64,000 bases of DNA from Iris pallida (taxonomy: Eukaryota > Streptophyta > Magnoliopsida > Asparagales > Iridaceae): contig JANAVB010015628.1 of NCBI GenBank assembly GCA_029216955.1, positions 1 through 64,000 on the forward strand, read 5' to 3'. The notes beneath the pieces were generated by a model. That model was not told the DNA's origin. It searched no databases and worked only from the letters and a program-made list of their open reading frames with translations. Positions 42,490-58,819 of the stretch are shown piece after piece. Position numbers and translations under genes: made by a program. Each line of letters starts with the position of its first letter. The stretch's first letter is position 1.

Positions 42490-42805
42490 CACTATTAGAT
42501 ATATACTAACGATCAAAACCTGTTAGTATTCATTTACGTAGATGTTTATGAGTTGTTAAAAAAAGTGATCACTAACGGCAATAAGCTGTTAGGAAAATAA
42601 AAATACTAATGGCAATAACGTGTTGGAAAAAATTAAATTACTAACAGCAATAGGCTGTTAGGATTATTGAAATAGTAACGGCAACAGGCCGTTAGAAAGG
42701 CAGTTAGTAATAATACCCACGCCTATATACTCACGGAAGTTGTCCGTTAGAATTAATTTTAGTAACATGTTTTGCCTTTTACAATACATGTGTTTTGGTG
42801 TAGTG
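42490..42805. repeat. CACTA-3 right subterminal repeats
   Basis: Repeated ACTAACGGCAATAAGCTGTTAG-type inverted units (CTAACGG / CTGTTAG / CCGTTAG), ending in TGTTTTGGTGTAGTG. Confidence 0.75.
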
Positions 42806-42806
42806 T

Positions 42807-43002
42807 AAGGAGGGATCCACATCCCCTCACTTTTTGCATTCTCATGTTATCAACCGTTGGATCTTGTTTAAGTCATCTAATCTTAACCTTGAATTGAACC
42901 AATCAAATTAATGGTTAAGATTAGAAGACTTACACAAGATCCAACAGTAGATAACATAGGGATGCTCGGGGATACAAAAAATTGGGGATGTGGATCCTTC
43001 CT
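42807..43002. mobile_element. MITE, family shared with 22935-23092
   Basis: Terminal inverted repeats AAGGAGGGATCCACATCCCC and AGGAAGGATCCACATCCCC. Inner arms TAAGTCATCTAATCTTAACC / GGTTAAGATTAGAAGACTT. No coding sequence. It begins one base after the CACTA-3 end and is followed by (CT)n and (TA)n. Confidence 0.8.
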
Positions 43003-43012
43003 CTCTCTCTCT

Positions 43013-43103
<91 letters not shown>
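43003..43103. repeat. (CT)n and (TA)n microsatellite
   Basis: A short CTCTCT run followed by about 90 bp of TA. Confidence 0.9.
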
Positions 43104-43104
<1 letters not shown>

Positions 43105-44086
43105 TTGGTAGCTCAAGTAGCTAGAATGGAGACAAGATCCGAGAGGACGGTGTTTGTAATTGCCTGTTTTCAAAAATAAGGGTAAAATTATCGGTTTTCT
43201 ATATTCTAATATTTGTGAATTTAATTTATTTATATATTATATTTTTGGGGATTAATTAGTCGGATTTGAGACTAGTCTAGTTTTGACTTGTGTTAGTGAC
43301 CCGGTTAGCTTAGGCACTAGTCGGAACACAAGGATTAGCTAGGCATGGCCCACAAACTCAACTCATTAGGCTAGTGCATTTAGACTAATACCACATGACC
43401 ATTTATTTCATTTAGAGATTAGAACTTTGACCAAATTGACACCAATTTCTTGCATGACTTAAATTAACCAAAGGGAACCTATTAGGGGCAAACTAGACTT
43501 TTCTTATTAACCCAAATAGGGCTTACATGGTAGCAAAGAGAGGGGGGGGGGATTAATCTCCATCATTTTTCAAGTAGCCTCTATTTCTTCCCTTTTGGTG
43601 TTCTTCTCCAACTTGAGAGCAAACCCCTTTGATTTCTCTCCCAAATCTACTCTTTTCTCCACCAAATCCTCTCATTCTTTTAAGGAGGAGCCTACAAGAA
43701 TTTTGGAGCCAAGAGCAAGGAAGGGAGTCCATTTGCTAGAGGAGTCCGTGTCGGATTCGTGTCCTTTGGTTGTTCATTGGAAATCCACTCCCAATAGGTA
43801 TATCTCTCTCTAAAACTCTCCATTTCCATGCATATAAGTAGTTTTGAACCCATTGAAACCCACCCCCATATAGGGATGAACCTTAGGAATAATTTGGAGG
43901 CTCATTTGAGTCCTTATTTGGAAGTTATGATAGGTTTTGTGTCACCCATGGAAGAATATCAAGGGTGACACAACAAGTGTTTGTAGAAAGCCCAATAGGC
44001 AATTTTGATTTCTAATTCCAGTTTTGTACATGAATGAGGATAGGTTAGCCCTGGTTAAGGTGTCCCAATTGGTTTTCATATGGATT

Positions 44087-44137
<51 letters not shown>

Positions 44138-44459
44138 TTTTGACCCACAAGTCAAGTATATATGTAAATATATGTAATTTGGTATATATTTATGTATATG
44201 GACTGTTTTAGATAATATTGCTATATATATGTGTGTGTGTTTGTTAGTGTGCATATTAGAGTATGAGAGTGTGCGTAAGTGTATGGTTGTGTGTTGTGTA
44301 GTGTGAGTGTGTGCTTGAGGAAGGGGGAGATTAGAGTGTTCTTGTGTGTGTTGAGAGTGAGGGATTTAGAGTTTAGAGTTTGTGTTATAGTGTGTGTTAG
44401 AGTGTGTGTTTGTGTGAATTTGATTGTGCTTGAGAGTTGAAGTGTGAGTGAGAAGAGAA
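43104..44459. other. Unassigned sequence left of the LTR nest
   Basis: No gene supported. 43104-43165 (GGTAGCTCAAGTAGCTAGAA) looks like a box A-type tRNA-like start beside (TA)n but lacks a clear box B. A G10 run is near 43540, (TA)n at 44090-44133, and a TG-rich low-complexity stretch at 44220-44460 that yields open frames on the other strand. Confidence 0.45.
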
Positions 44460-48973
<4,514 letters not shown>

Positions 48974-49194
48974 ATCCTTTTCCCTTAGAAAAATTTCGTC
49001 GTCGAAATTTATGTTGGTCGTACTCCTCTTAAGGTCACGCCCCCAACAATCAGGGTCTAAGAAAACTTATATAAATCATACGATATAAAAGAATAACATA
49101 CAGGGTCATGGCATGCAATCTAATCTGAGAGTCTCGTCTAGCTACACTAGCTATACTATAGCAAAAACAGTCATAAGGTATCAAACACACAAGC
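48974..49194 (-). other. 3' end of element X interior
   Basis: Minus-strand text AATTTCGACGACGAAATTTT followed by an imperfect purine tract (CTAAGGGAAAAGGAT) is the typical 3' end of gypsy pol plus polypurine tract. The rest of X lies beyond the inserted element Y. Confidence 0.65.
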
Positions 49195-52100
49195 TATCAC
49201 GACCCACACCCTGTGTAGGGGCACGAGAAGTGGGTACGTCCAGCCTACGCCGCAGTGTCGGCGGTAGAACGCTGTCCTAGGTTACTATCTAATCAACAAC
49301 TCACGCAACTATATAATTTACTTGTCAAATCTCAACTCCGAACGGAGGACAAGTATAGATATAATGAAATCTCAATCACAGTCTAAGAACGATAAGATAA
49401 CAGAAGTTTATAACTAAAGACTAAACAACAACAATTATAAACTACTAAATAATAATATCTCAAGAAACTTAATACAAACTCATATCTCAAGTTATTACAC
49501 TTCAAGTTCTAAAACATGAAAACTAAATCAAGTCTACTAGCTAGTCTCCCGATCACTCCTGAGTGTCGGGGCCAAAGGAAGCTAAGCCATCTCCTACTCC
49601 AAGGCAAGTGGGACAAATGTCCTTAGGGCAATCATCTGTAATATTTTCAACAGGTCCAGTCAGGACAGGAACGAGTACAATTCATCAAGAAATCCTAAGT
49701 AAATGACAGAGAACTATAAAGCAGTTATAGACAGTTGTATTGATGAACATGGCAGTTTGTACGAGTAATGATGTAGAGAAACAGTTAAGGTACAAGGAAA
49801 GCAAGGTAGCTAAACAAAAGGAGAAGCATTGCAAGAAAGACTGTAAAATATATTTTAGCTGAACTAGAGTAACATGATATAAGTCCAGACGATATAATAT
49901 GAGTTAAGTGTAATCCCAGTGTGAGTCTAATACAAGATGAGTCGAATGTGATTCTAATCATTGTTCTAATAAGGTGATTCGAATAAGGTGATACGAATAA
50001 GGTGATACGAATAGTGATTCGAATGGTGATTCTAACAATAATTCGAATAAATTTTCCAAGTGTGTTTTAAAAGACCGAGATCGACATGTAAAAGGCTGTA
50101 GGTAATACGGCACACCACACACTCGGCCAAGTGTGGGATGGCTATCGTTCGAATATCATTCACAGAGGGGTGATTCGAATAGGGGGATATGTCTACATGT
50201 CTAATTAGTATTTTCCCGCCCAGTCTAATACAAATGAATCCATAATCCAACACATAAGACAATACAAGTCCAACCAGCACATGAAGATACGAATAGGGTA
50301 ATTCGAATAGTGATTCGTATGGTGATTCGAATAATAGAGGCAAGACGAGTAAGTATTTGTGTCGTATACATGGATTCAGTAATTACAATACGTGTTTGTA
50401 ACAAGAATCAAATAGAACTAACTAGAACTGAAGTACAGTAATTGACAAGTAAATAAAAGAACTATCAGAGAATGTACTCGCCTGTTACTCTGAAAAGAGT
50501 AATATAATATCAGATGTCTGCAACAGAGTCACAATATCCTAAATAGAGTAGTACAGGTTATAATGTGTTTAAAATAAGGTAATGAAGTTTACGATACAAT
50601 CTACATGATTTCTAGGTTAATCTAGGTCAAGGTCAAACTTGGTCAACTCTAGGTCAAAGTCAACTTGGTCAACTAGACCAATCTTAGTCAACTATGTCAG
50701 ACTCTAGTCAACTTAGGTTAATTGGTCATATATAGACTTAATGTTGACTTTGGTCAACTGTTTAGTCAAATTAGGTCAACTAGTCCAATCTAGGTTAAAA
50801 AGTCAACCTTTAGTCAACTTGGACTATGATCAACTTAGTCAAGGTCAATTAGGTTATTGGTCAACTCTAAAGGCTAACTCAAAACCAACCCATAGACTAG
50901 GATATCCTATATATCATATATACATATCAATGTATGTATATACCCAATATCTATAGCCCTAGACATACATAAGCCTATCAAGCAAAACCACATACATATT
51001 TTCATATATGGATACTTGCATATCTTATTACATACTAGCATTTTACATATATATAAACTCATATATATATGGCACAAATACATTACATAGATGCATACAC
51101 TACATTGTATTGGGGTACACAACTTGCATACATGGTATTCATGCATACATATGTACATTACATAAAATATATGTATTCATACATGGATTACAATATATCA
51201 TGCATATTTATCTATTTTAAAAGGAGGGAAGGAAACTAAAAGGAGGGAAGGAAACTAAAATGTGGACTGTTCTCATATTTATCTATACTAAACAGTGTAT
51301 GAAAACAATGTGAAATATATATGGGTGTATACGAGGGAGTGAGGAATAGGTTCTCAGGAATTTATATTCAACCATATGTCATATATCAACAAGGACTACA
51401 TAACTATCTGGAACTGAACATGAATATTAAAACTAATATGCTATTGCTTTTAATATGATACTTCAAGGTATTAAGACAGAAAAAAATCAATATGACAGGA
51501 CATATCAACAAACCAACCTATCTCAGGTTTCAAAATACTGAACCCTCCTTATTTCAAAAGGAAAAACCTGTTAACAACCCATTCTCAGTTATAAACTTAT
51601 GTAAATTCATATCAATTGATGACTATAAATCTCAGAAAAGTCAATGGAACTCAGTTTAACATTTCAGTTAACTCCTTCAATCCCCAATCAATAAACCAAT
51701 CTCATATCAGTTTTTAAACCATTGAAATCTCAGTTATAAACCCAGGTTTAACTAACCACAGTTAACTAACCTCATTTCTATATGGTTATGATCATTGTAC
51801 TGCATTTGAATTCTCATAAACCCATTTACCTATCTACTGTCAGTTCAATACATGAACTGGAATGATGACTGATACATGAATTCCCCTATTTGAAACCAAA
51901 ATCTAATGAAAAACCCACAATCAGGTACATCAATATGTTCTCCATATATACACGTGTCTAGGGGTGTCATTTCGTGTCCACATGAGTGGACACGAAGTGT
52001 CCAAATAGTGTCTAAACCCAAGTGTCAGTGTGTGACTGAACTATGCATAGGCACAGCCTCGTGCACGCGTGTTGAGTCGAAATAGACTCGACACAGTGCA

Positions 52101-53880
52101 CGAGACACCATGTGCACGTGTACAGTGATAGAAGGGTCATAGGGCTAGGTCCTAGGGTGCCTGTATCGAGTCAGGGTCGTGTCGTGTTCGGGTTTGAGTC
52201 GCGTATCAGTAGGGTTTTCTGTGTGTATGCGTGTCTGTACAAAGTCAGTACAAGCTCGATTTCACCCTAACCACTCCACGAAATCTAACGAAACTTTGGG
52301 GGCATGATGTCAGTGCATGCCCCCTCGTGTCCACCAAAACTCGTGTCAAGAAAATCTGTGTCGTGTCCTACAGAGGGCCCGAGTAGCAGGGGAGAGCACG
52401 GCACAGTGCGGTGCCTCGTGCACGCGTGTCACAGACTCGTGCGCGTGACACACGACGCGTGACACGTCATGATTTTGTCTAGGGGTACAAGGGGACAAGA
52501 GCTAGGATTCTAGGTGCCTGCACGAACCTCAAGTCGTGTCGTGTCCAAGTTTCAAAGCTGTGTCAGAGGGTCAAAAATCAGTGTACTGTGCAATGTGTAA
52601 ACCAGTGCAGCTCGGGTTTTATGTCCGATACGACTCGAAATATTGTGAAAATTTAGGGGGGGTCCTAACAGTGTCTGCCCCCACCCCCGTGCCAATTTGC
52701 ACATGTCCAAGTGGTGTGTGCAGTAAGAAAACAGTGGGTGATAGCAGGGCATGGGTACGGGACATCGTGGTGAGGTTCGTATCCAATTTTGGACACGGAT
52801 ACGTGTCCAATCATGCTCAGAGTTATAGTTTTAAAATCACCATATGTAGGGCTACACAACCATGTAATTAGTTTAGAAAATTATCGAAATCCATTTGTAT
52901 GTGACATTTCATCGAACACGTATTTAAATACACCGATATGTGTCCGATACGGACACGAAATTAACACGATTTCCTACCAAACTTGGGATACACCTAGGGG
53001 AACCCTAAATGAATGCATCTGTGGGAAGAAATCAGGAATTTACTAGGGTTTGTAGGGTTTTACCTATTGAGTGTTCAAACTCAATGTAAAGAGCCTCGAT
53101 TCGACGTCTTCCTCGATTTTCTCCGGTTCAACCGTCCTCGAACCTTGCTAGCAATCACACACAAGTCTCCTCTAATATTGGGGATGATGATGCAATTGAT
53201 TTGACTCAATTTGGGCTCAATTTGGATTAATTGGGAGGAGTTTAGGGAAGAATAAAGTAGAGCTTTTCTAGGGTTTGTAAAAAGAGGCTAAGGCTTTGTT
53301 AATATGACTTTATAGGAAGGGGGTCTTGTGTGGCTGTTCATCTAAGAGAATTAGGGTTTTAGATGAGTGGTTGAGGTTCCTCCACCCAATTCCAAGCCTT
53401 CCTATTGGTTAAGGCTTCTTTTTACAAATATCTCAAAAGAAAATATCCTACCTTAATAATATCTAGATATTACTAACCTTGGCACTTAGTAGGAATGTTC
53501 TAACCTTAATTCTAACCTCAAGACTAATCTAGGTTAGGTTAACTTCTAGGTTAAGGCTTCACTAAAAGACTAGCACAATATTTAATTAATATAAATTACA
53601 AATTCATAAAATTGTCAAAATGACCAAAATACCTCTAGGCTAAAAATTGGTAATATGAAATTCTAATCACGTGACTAGGCTCCCATGGTCATGGTTAGTC
53701 TCTAGGCTTAGCAATTCTAGGGTTACACTAGTTAACCATCAAAATCACCAATCAACATTTTAAATAGTTTTAAATTAATTAAAAATTACCAAAAATTACA
53801 ATATGATTTAAATATCATTATTAAATGATTATAATTATAAAATTTCAAAATTACCCTCATTTGAAAAACTGGGTGTTACA
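49195..53880 (-). repeat. 3' LTR of gypsy-like element Y (4.7 kb)
   Basis: Minus-strand start TGTAACACCCAG (53880), end GGGTCGTGATA (49195; last dinucleotide changed from CA). It carries a tandem GGTGATTCGAATAAGGTGAT-type block at 49975-50040, a GGTCAA cluster at 50620-50870 and a GTGTC-rich region at 51950-52800. Its first 960 bp match 54872-55846 almost base for base, so the two are the LTRs of one element. Confidence 0.75.
50620..50870 (-). promoter_or_regulatory. W-box (TTGAC) cluster in LTR Y
   Basis: About sixteen GTCAA units in 250 bp, equivalent in position to the cluster in LTR X although the surrounding text differs. Retention of the cluster in two diverged LTRs suggests function. 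Confidence 0.55.
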
Positions 53881-54871
53881 AGTCTACCCCCCTTAGAAAA
53901 ATTTCGTCCTCGAAATTAAGATGATCATACTCCCTTCTAGGTCAAACCCCCAACCAAACAAGGTCAATATAATATGTAATCACAGTCCTACTGGTCGTGA
54001 TTCCACATTTTCGATCAGGATAACTACGCTATCTAACATATCACAAGCATATCCTAGCAGGTACTAATGGAATCACACATGAAGGTGAAAAGAAGGACAT
54101 GAAAGACAGACCTGCTAACCCGTCACCCATAGCGTCGGTCTACTCGACTGTCAGCACAAAAGCTCTGCCCTCTGGGGTGTATCTTTCTGATGGTGCGGGC
54201 ACGGTGCTGCATTATAGGTGGCCTAGCTCCCTCTATCTAATCCATGATACTCAAGTAACATCCATACTGATATTCCATTCCATCATACTAGGGCACCATC
54301 TATATGGTATCTATTCTAAAATCTGATAATCATACCCGTCTATCCATAACCATGTTACCAGAATCCTCGTTACGCCAGTTAGCACTGCAGCGATAATCCA
54401 TAGAGTCCGCGACTAAGGTACATACCTCTAGAATTATAGTATTTAAAATTTTTGCATTGCCGCTAGCTTGGCTGCGAAAACCTTAAATTCCCACACCCAA
54501 GAAATACATCCAAAATTAGACTCTATCTCATCGCCAAACCAGCTAATATGGCTGTAGAAGACTCTAGATTCTATGACTGAGGCAACCTAGCCCATAATGT
54601 TATCTTGGTAGAAAATTAAGTCAATAATGAATACCAAAAATCAAATTCAACGATGAACAAGGAAGTAGACAGAAACTGTCGGAATCGAATTTCGAGATAG
54701 TTTATAATAAGATTCTCAAGGGTCATCCCAGGAATCTTCTCAAGTAGTCCTAAATGTGATTGAGTACCTCTCCGTTAAAGCCTATCTCTCAATCCTATCG
54801 CAGGCTGTAGTGATACTCTAGTTCGAATACCACTACATAAACTCGACCTGCATGGGCCACCATTAAAAACG
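53881..54871 (-). other. Element Y interior, only 1 kb
   Basis: Begins (minus-strand 3' side) with the purine tract AAGGGGGGTAGA and the pol-end remnant AATTTCGAGGACGAAATTT. The remaining about 900 bp has no gag or pol motif and no clear primer-binding site. Y is therefore non-autonomous, either a LARD-like element or an internal deletion product. Confidence 0.65.
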
Positions 54872-55846
54872 TGTCACGACCCGCACCCTGTATAGGGGCA
54901 CGAGAAGTGGGTACGTCCACCCTACGCCGCAGTATCGACGGTAGAACGTTATCCTAGGTTACTATCTAATCAACAACTCACGCAATTATATAATATACTT
55001 ATCAAATCTCAACTCCGAACGGAGGACAAGTATAGGTATAATGAAATCTCAATCACAGTCTAAGAAGGATAAGATAACACAGAAGTTTATAACTAAAGAC
55101 TAAACAACAACAATTATAAACTACTAAATAATAATATCTCAAACAACTCAATACAAACTCATATCTCAAGTTATTACACTTCAAGTTCTAGAACATGAAA
55201 ACTAAATCAAGTCTACTAGCTAGTCTCCCGATCACTCCTGAGTGTCGGGGCCAAAGGAAGCTAAGCCATCTCCTACTCCAAGACAAGTGGGCAAATGTCC
55301 TCAGGGCAATCATCTGTAATATTTTCAACAGGCCCAGTCAGGACAAGAACGAGTACAATTCATCAAGAAATCTCAAGTAAATGATAGAGAACTATAAAGC
55401 AGTTATAGACAGTTGTATTGACGAACATGGCAGTTTGTACGAGTAATGATGTAGAGAAACAGTTAAGGTACAAGGAAAGCAAGGTAACTAAACAAGAGGA
55501 GAAGCATGGTAAGAAAGACTGTAAAATATAATCTAGCTGAACTAGAGTAACATGATATATGTCTAGACGATATAATATGAGTTAAGTGTAATCCCAGTGT
55601 GAGTCTAATACAAGATGAGTCGAATGTGATGCTAATCATTGTTCTAATAAGGTGATTCGAATAAGGTGATACGAATAAGGTGATACGAATAGTGATTCGA
55701 ATGGTGATTCTAACAATAATTCGAATAAATTCTCCAAGTGTGTTTTAAAATACCGAGATCGATATGTAAACGGCTGTAGGTAATACGGCACACCACACAC
55801 TCGGCCAAGTGTGGGATGGCTATCGTTCGAATATCATTCACAGAAG
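54872..55846 (-). repeat. 5' LTR of element Y, interrupted by Copia-2
   Basis: Matches 49195-50160 closely, then stops at 55846 in the middle of the sequence CATTCACAGA, where Copia-2 begins. The remainder should lie beyond the right edge of the window. Confidence 0.8.
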
Positions 55847-56380
55847 GTGTAGGATCGTTGAGCACCTCTAGAGGGGGGGTGAATAGAGTGCGTGTGTGCA
55901 GCGGAAATATAATCACCAATTAAAAAAATTAAACTATGGCAGATATGTAAGAGACAGTAAATAAAGATAGGAGAATCAAACTCAGTGACACAGCGATGTA
56001 TACTGGTATCCCTCTGAGAGGACTAATCCAGTCTCGAGTACTCTTGCTCGATGTTAATCCACTATGGCACAAGCTTTAACTGAGAGCTTGCAATCTCTTA
56101 CAACACCGTGCTTGGTGACAAGCGCACGACCGGCTTCACAACACCGTGCTTGGTGGCGAGCGCACGACCAGCTCCACAACAGAAAAGTTGTTGAAACTTG
56201 AACGACCTCTTACAACTCTTGAGTAACCAAAAGACTCTAAATCAACTCTGATAGTACTGGCTTTTGGCTAAGAGATGTGTATGTGAGATTTGAAAATCTT
56301 AGATCGTTTAGAAAACACTTGAATTGTAGAGAAGAGAAGATGAAGAATGAATTGATGATTTGAAGTGAAAAGTTCTTCTC

Positions 56381-56388
56381 TATTTATA
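56381..56388 (-). promoter_or_regulatory. Copia-2 LTR TATA box
   Basis: CACCTATAAATAGAG on the minus strand, an excellent TATA box, about 15 bp downstream of the nearest palindrome cluster. It should drive the genomic RNA from the matching 5' LTR. Confidence 0.8.
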
Positions 56389-56402
56389 GGTGTTTTCACC
56401 AA

Positions 56403-56537
56403 CCGAACTCGGGCAGAACTCGGACAGAGTTCGGGTGCAAATATCTCGCAAAATAGACGTTGCTCGCAGATTTGGAGGCAACTGAAGTTTGAATACAAAC
56501 TGACCGAACTCGGTCAGAGTTCGGACCGAACTCGGCT
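56403..56537. promoter_or_regulatory. GAACTCGG palindrome clusters in Copia-2 U3
   Basis: Two clusters (56403-56436 and 56503-56537) of CCGAACTCGG / CCGAGTTCGG / CAGAGTTCGG half-sites as inverted pairs. Same core as the Copia-1 LTR palindromes, and in the same place relative to the TATA box. Confidence 0.65.
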
Positions 56538-56967
56538 GGGAGTTCTGTCAGGAGATATTTTAAAAATCTTTTGTAAAAACAGTTTTCAAACTGGTTTTTG
56601 GTTATTTGTAAAATCATTTGAAAAGAATATTTTCGAAATATGTTTTTGAAATATTTGAAACCGAAAATACGAAAGGGTAAAAATAGGATTCTAGAAAGGA
56701 GAACAATTTTAACCCTAAGCCAGTATTACCATAATTGATTTTACAAAGTAATTCCTAGACTCAATAAAATGTAAAATACAGAATAAAAGTAGAAAAGAGT
56801 CTTCAGAAGATTTTGATGACTTTGACGCTTTGATTTATGCAGTACATCGTCCGTTGAATATGATTTCATGCATCCTGAAATAGTTAGCAGCATTTTCTAT
56901 ATTTTGTGTATTGACTAAAGTATATGTTGATTATCGAAATCGGGTGTGACCGTGGAATGGGCCAACA

Positions 56968-56980
56968 ATCTCCCCCATTT
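56968..56980 (-). other. Copia-2 polypurine tract
   Basis: AAATGGGGGAGAT on the minus strand immediately precedes the LTR start TGTTGG. Confidence 0.85.
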
Positions 56981-57580
56981 TGATAATTGACAAACTTGAG
57001 TCTATACCAAAATATATTTATATCAAATAGAACAAAATAACAAAAATACCTGAAAATTGAGAAAATTTTTGTTTTGGATTCTTGCGTTTGGTATATACTC
57101 TTTTTCTCCCCCTTTGTCAAGTAGTAAAATGAATAGGCTCCCCCGTAAATCATGAAGCCAACAATAGAATAGACACGACAAAGTGAAGTAAAAAGAAGTA
57201 ATCACAGCATAGACAACTGGAATAAAATGAACTATGTCATAATAAACTGAAATATCATAGAGGTTCCACTAAAAATCCAAAAAGGTATAACTGATAAAGT
57301 CTAACTGAAACAGTTTAGACATAAAATAAAATAAAACTACTACATAAAATGCATCAACTAATCAAAACTAAATCCACTATCCCATGGCTGAATCCACATC
57401 ACATCGCTGGGTCGTCCGCACCGGGAGGATCATGAGGAAAATAAGCAGTGGTCGGGTCGAAATACTGAAAAGTGACCTCATCAGTAAAACGAGGACCAGG
57501 GAAAGCCGGGTGTGGAAGGATAGTGAGTGGACGGACTGGATCCTGAACCAGGCTGTAGTGGAGATCGGCAATACGGTTTC
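56981..57580 (-). other. Spacer between extra ORF and 3' LTR of Copia-2
   Basis: AT-rich, no reading frame of note, with TTTTCTCCCCCTTTGTCAAG (plus strand) giving a second purine-rich stretch on the sense strand. Confidence 0.5.
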
Positions 57581-58600
57581 TCAGCACCTGGCCTGAGAAA
57601 TGTGCCGGAACTCGGAGTCCTGATGACGTTGCGTGGAAACGACAACGAAATCATCAAATCGCTGGTAGAATGCCTGATCAAGTCCTGGGGCAGGGGCCGG
57701 AGCAGGATGAGCATCAGCTGGATGGGCCTCAGCATCAGTAGCTGGGACAGCAGGAGCAGCACCAGGAGGTTGAGGAAACCGACGAGAGCGGGTCAACTCT
57801 ACAGGTGGAGAAGAAATGGCACACGTTTCAAGATCAATCTTAAAACGTCGAAATATACTAGCAAGGTACATAGGAAAGACTAGGTTCCTACCTGCATTCT
57901 TGTAGTTGAGCATCCAAGACATCATAGTTTTTGGAACGGAGAAAAGAATTCCAAAATGAATGTGATAAAGAGCAGAAAGTTCCAAAAATGTAACTTCATC
58001 GGTAGAGCCTTTCTTCGGAAGAAGGGCCGAGAAAATCATACGATGAAGCTCGTAAAAAGTTTGGTTTAGATGTCTAGAAAAGATTCTCCGGGGAGGAGGA
58101 GTAGGGTGACAAATTAATTCCCTAAAGGAAGCTAAAGTGACATCGGCAGGGAATTGAACATGGTGGATGTCAACAAGGGCATCACCAAGATCAGGAACGT
58201 GAAAGTATTCACTGATATCGGTGGCGCTAAATTCTAATTCCTGTCCAGCAATGCAGGAATGGAAATTCCCGTTTTGTTTTACTTGCAAATTGCAGTAAAA
58301 CATATGGACTGCATTGTCGTAAACGCTATCTTGGACCTCGAAAAAATCACGGAATCCAAGTTGATAAAAAACAGGAGCATATTCAAAGAAAGTTGTAAAA
58401 TTGACGAAGGCTCCAGCACAAATACGACGAAGAGAGAAAGAATCAAACCAGAGATCGGAGAAGTCTTTGTCGGGAAACAAAGTGCTATCATATTCCTCGG
58501 GATCTCTAGGTTTGGCTGGACTAAAGAGACTTGCCGGAGTGTAGTCAGATGAGGAGGAAGCACCTTGAGAAGAATTTCCTCGTTGACGTTTCGGAGCCAT
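57581..58600 (-). CDS. Env-position ORF of Copia-2 (putative plant transposon protein domain)
   Basis: 339 codons, intact, from ATG 58600. The frame is open further upstream to 58687 but without an ATG. A basic, Ser-rich N-terminus (MAPKRQRGNSSQGASSSS) is followed by a globular region (residues about 55-270) with FYCNL...SCIAGQELEFSATDI and a later TFLELSALYHIHFGI segment. This resembles the putative plant transposon protein domain (Transposase_32-like). The C-terminus is Pro/Ala-rich (DAHPAPAPAPG). No signal peptide or membrane segment is evident, so it is not an obvious envelope protein. Same strand as pol, with its own promoter-like sequence upstream. Function unknown; alternatively a captured domain. 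Confidence 0.7.
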   Translation of the reverse strand: MAPKRQRGNSSQGASSSSDYTPASLFSPAKPRDPEEYDSTLFPDKDFSDLWFDSFSLRRICAGAFVNFTTFFEYAPVFYQLGFRDFFEVQDSVYDNAVHMFYCNLQVKQNGNFHSCIAGQELEFSATDISEYFHVPDLGDALVDIHHVQFPADVTLASFRELICHPTPPPRRIFSRHLNQTFYELHRMIFSALLPKKGSTDEVTFLELSALYHIHFGILFSVPKTMMSWMLNYKNAGRNLVFPMYLASIFRRFKIDLETCAISSPPVELTRSRRFPQPPGAAPAVPATDAEAHPADAHPAPAPAPGLDQAFYQRFDDFVVVSTQRHQDSEFRHISQARC

Positions 58601-58722
58601 GAGGAAGAAGATCGCCCACTTGAACTTGTCGATTCCTTGCAAAGAAGGAGGAGGAAGGATGTCTAGTAGGAGATGGAAGTATTCCACGTTTTGGTGTGGA
58701 GAAAAAGTGGAAGAAAGGATGA

Positions 58723-58819
58723 ATTAAATAGGTGCTAGGGCCGGCTGTTCGGTTCTGGAACCATCACAGCGCCGACCGAACTCGGTCCGAACTCGGTCAG
58801 AGTTCGGGCCGAGTTCGGC
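58723..58819 (-). promoter_or_regulatory. Promoter-like sequence before the env-position ORF
   Basis: A dense GAACTCGG / GAGTTCGG cluster (58775-58819) lies about 45 bp upstream of CACCTATTTAAT (58734-58723), which lies about 125 bp before the ATG. The order (palindrome cluster, then CACCTAT-AT box) copies the LTR promoter of the same element. Confidence 0.5.

Larger units (their letters stand above)
26291..42805. mobile_element. Large CACTA element (CACTA-3) holding nested elements
   Basis: The left end CACTACATCAAACA and the inverse of the right end (CACTACACCAAAACA) agree apart from a T/C change and one extra A. Subterminal CTAACGG / CCGTTAG motifs cluster at 26308-26410 and 42490-42760 and nowhere between, which supports pairing these two ends. 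The flanking triplets are TGA and TAA, so the 3-bp target duplication has one mismatch. The inside holds a second CACTA (28438-34994), a hAT (36947-40993), exportin-1-like exons and tandem duplications, but no visible TNP2-type transposase. This looks like a gene-capturing non-autonomous element of about 5.9 kb before the nested insertions. Confidence 0.6.
55847..56967 (-). repeat. Copia-2 3' LTR
   Basis: 1121 bp. Minus-strand start TGTTGGCCCATTCCACGG (56967), end CGATCCTACA (55847). A TATAAATA box is at 56388-56381, with GAACTCGG palindrome clusters upstream of it. Confidence 0.85.

Noticed and set aside
43595..43813. 72-codon open frame
   Set aside because: No domain, no splice or promoter support; probably chance.
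52536..52871. 111-codon Cys-rich open frame in LTR Y
   Set aside because: It lies antisense within the LTR, in a GTGTC-rich low-complexity region; no family recognised.
57384..58552. Plus-strand open frames opposite the Copia-2 extra ORF
   Set aside because: Antisense shadows; the minus-strand frame is longer and has the domain-like pattern.
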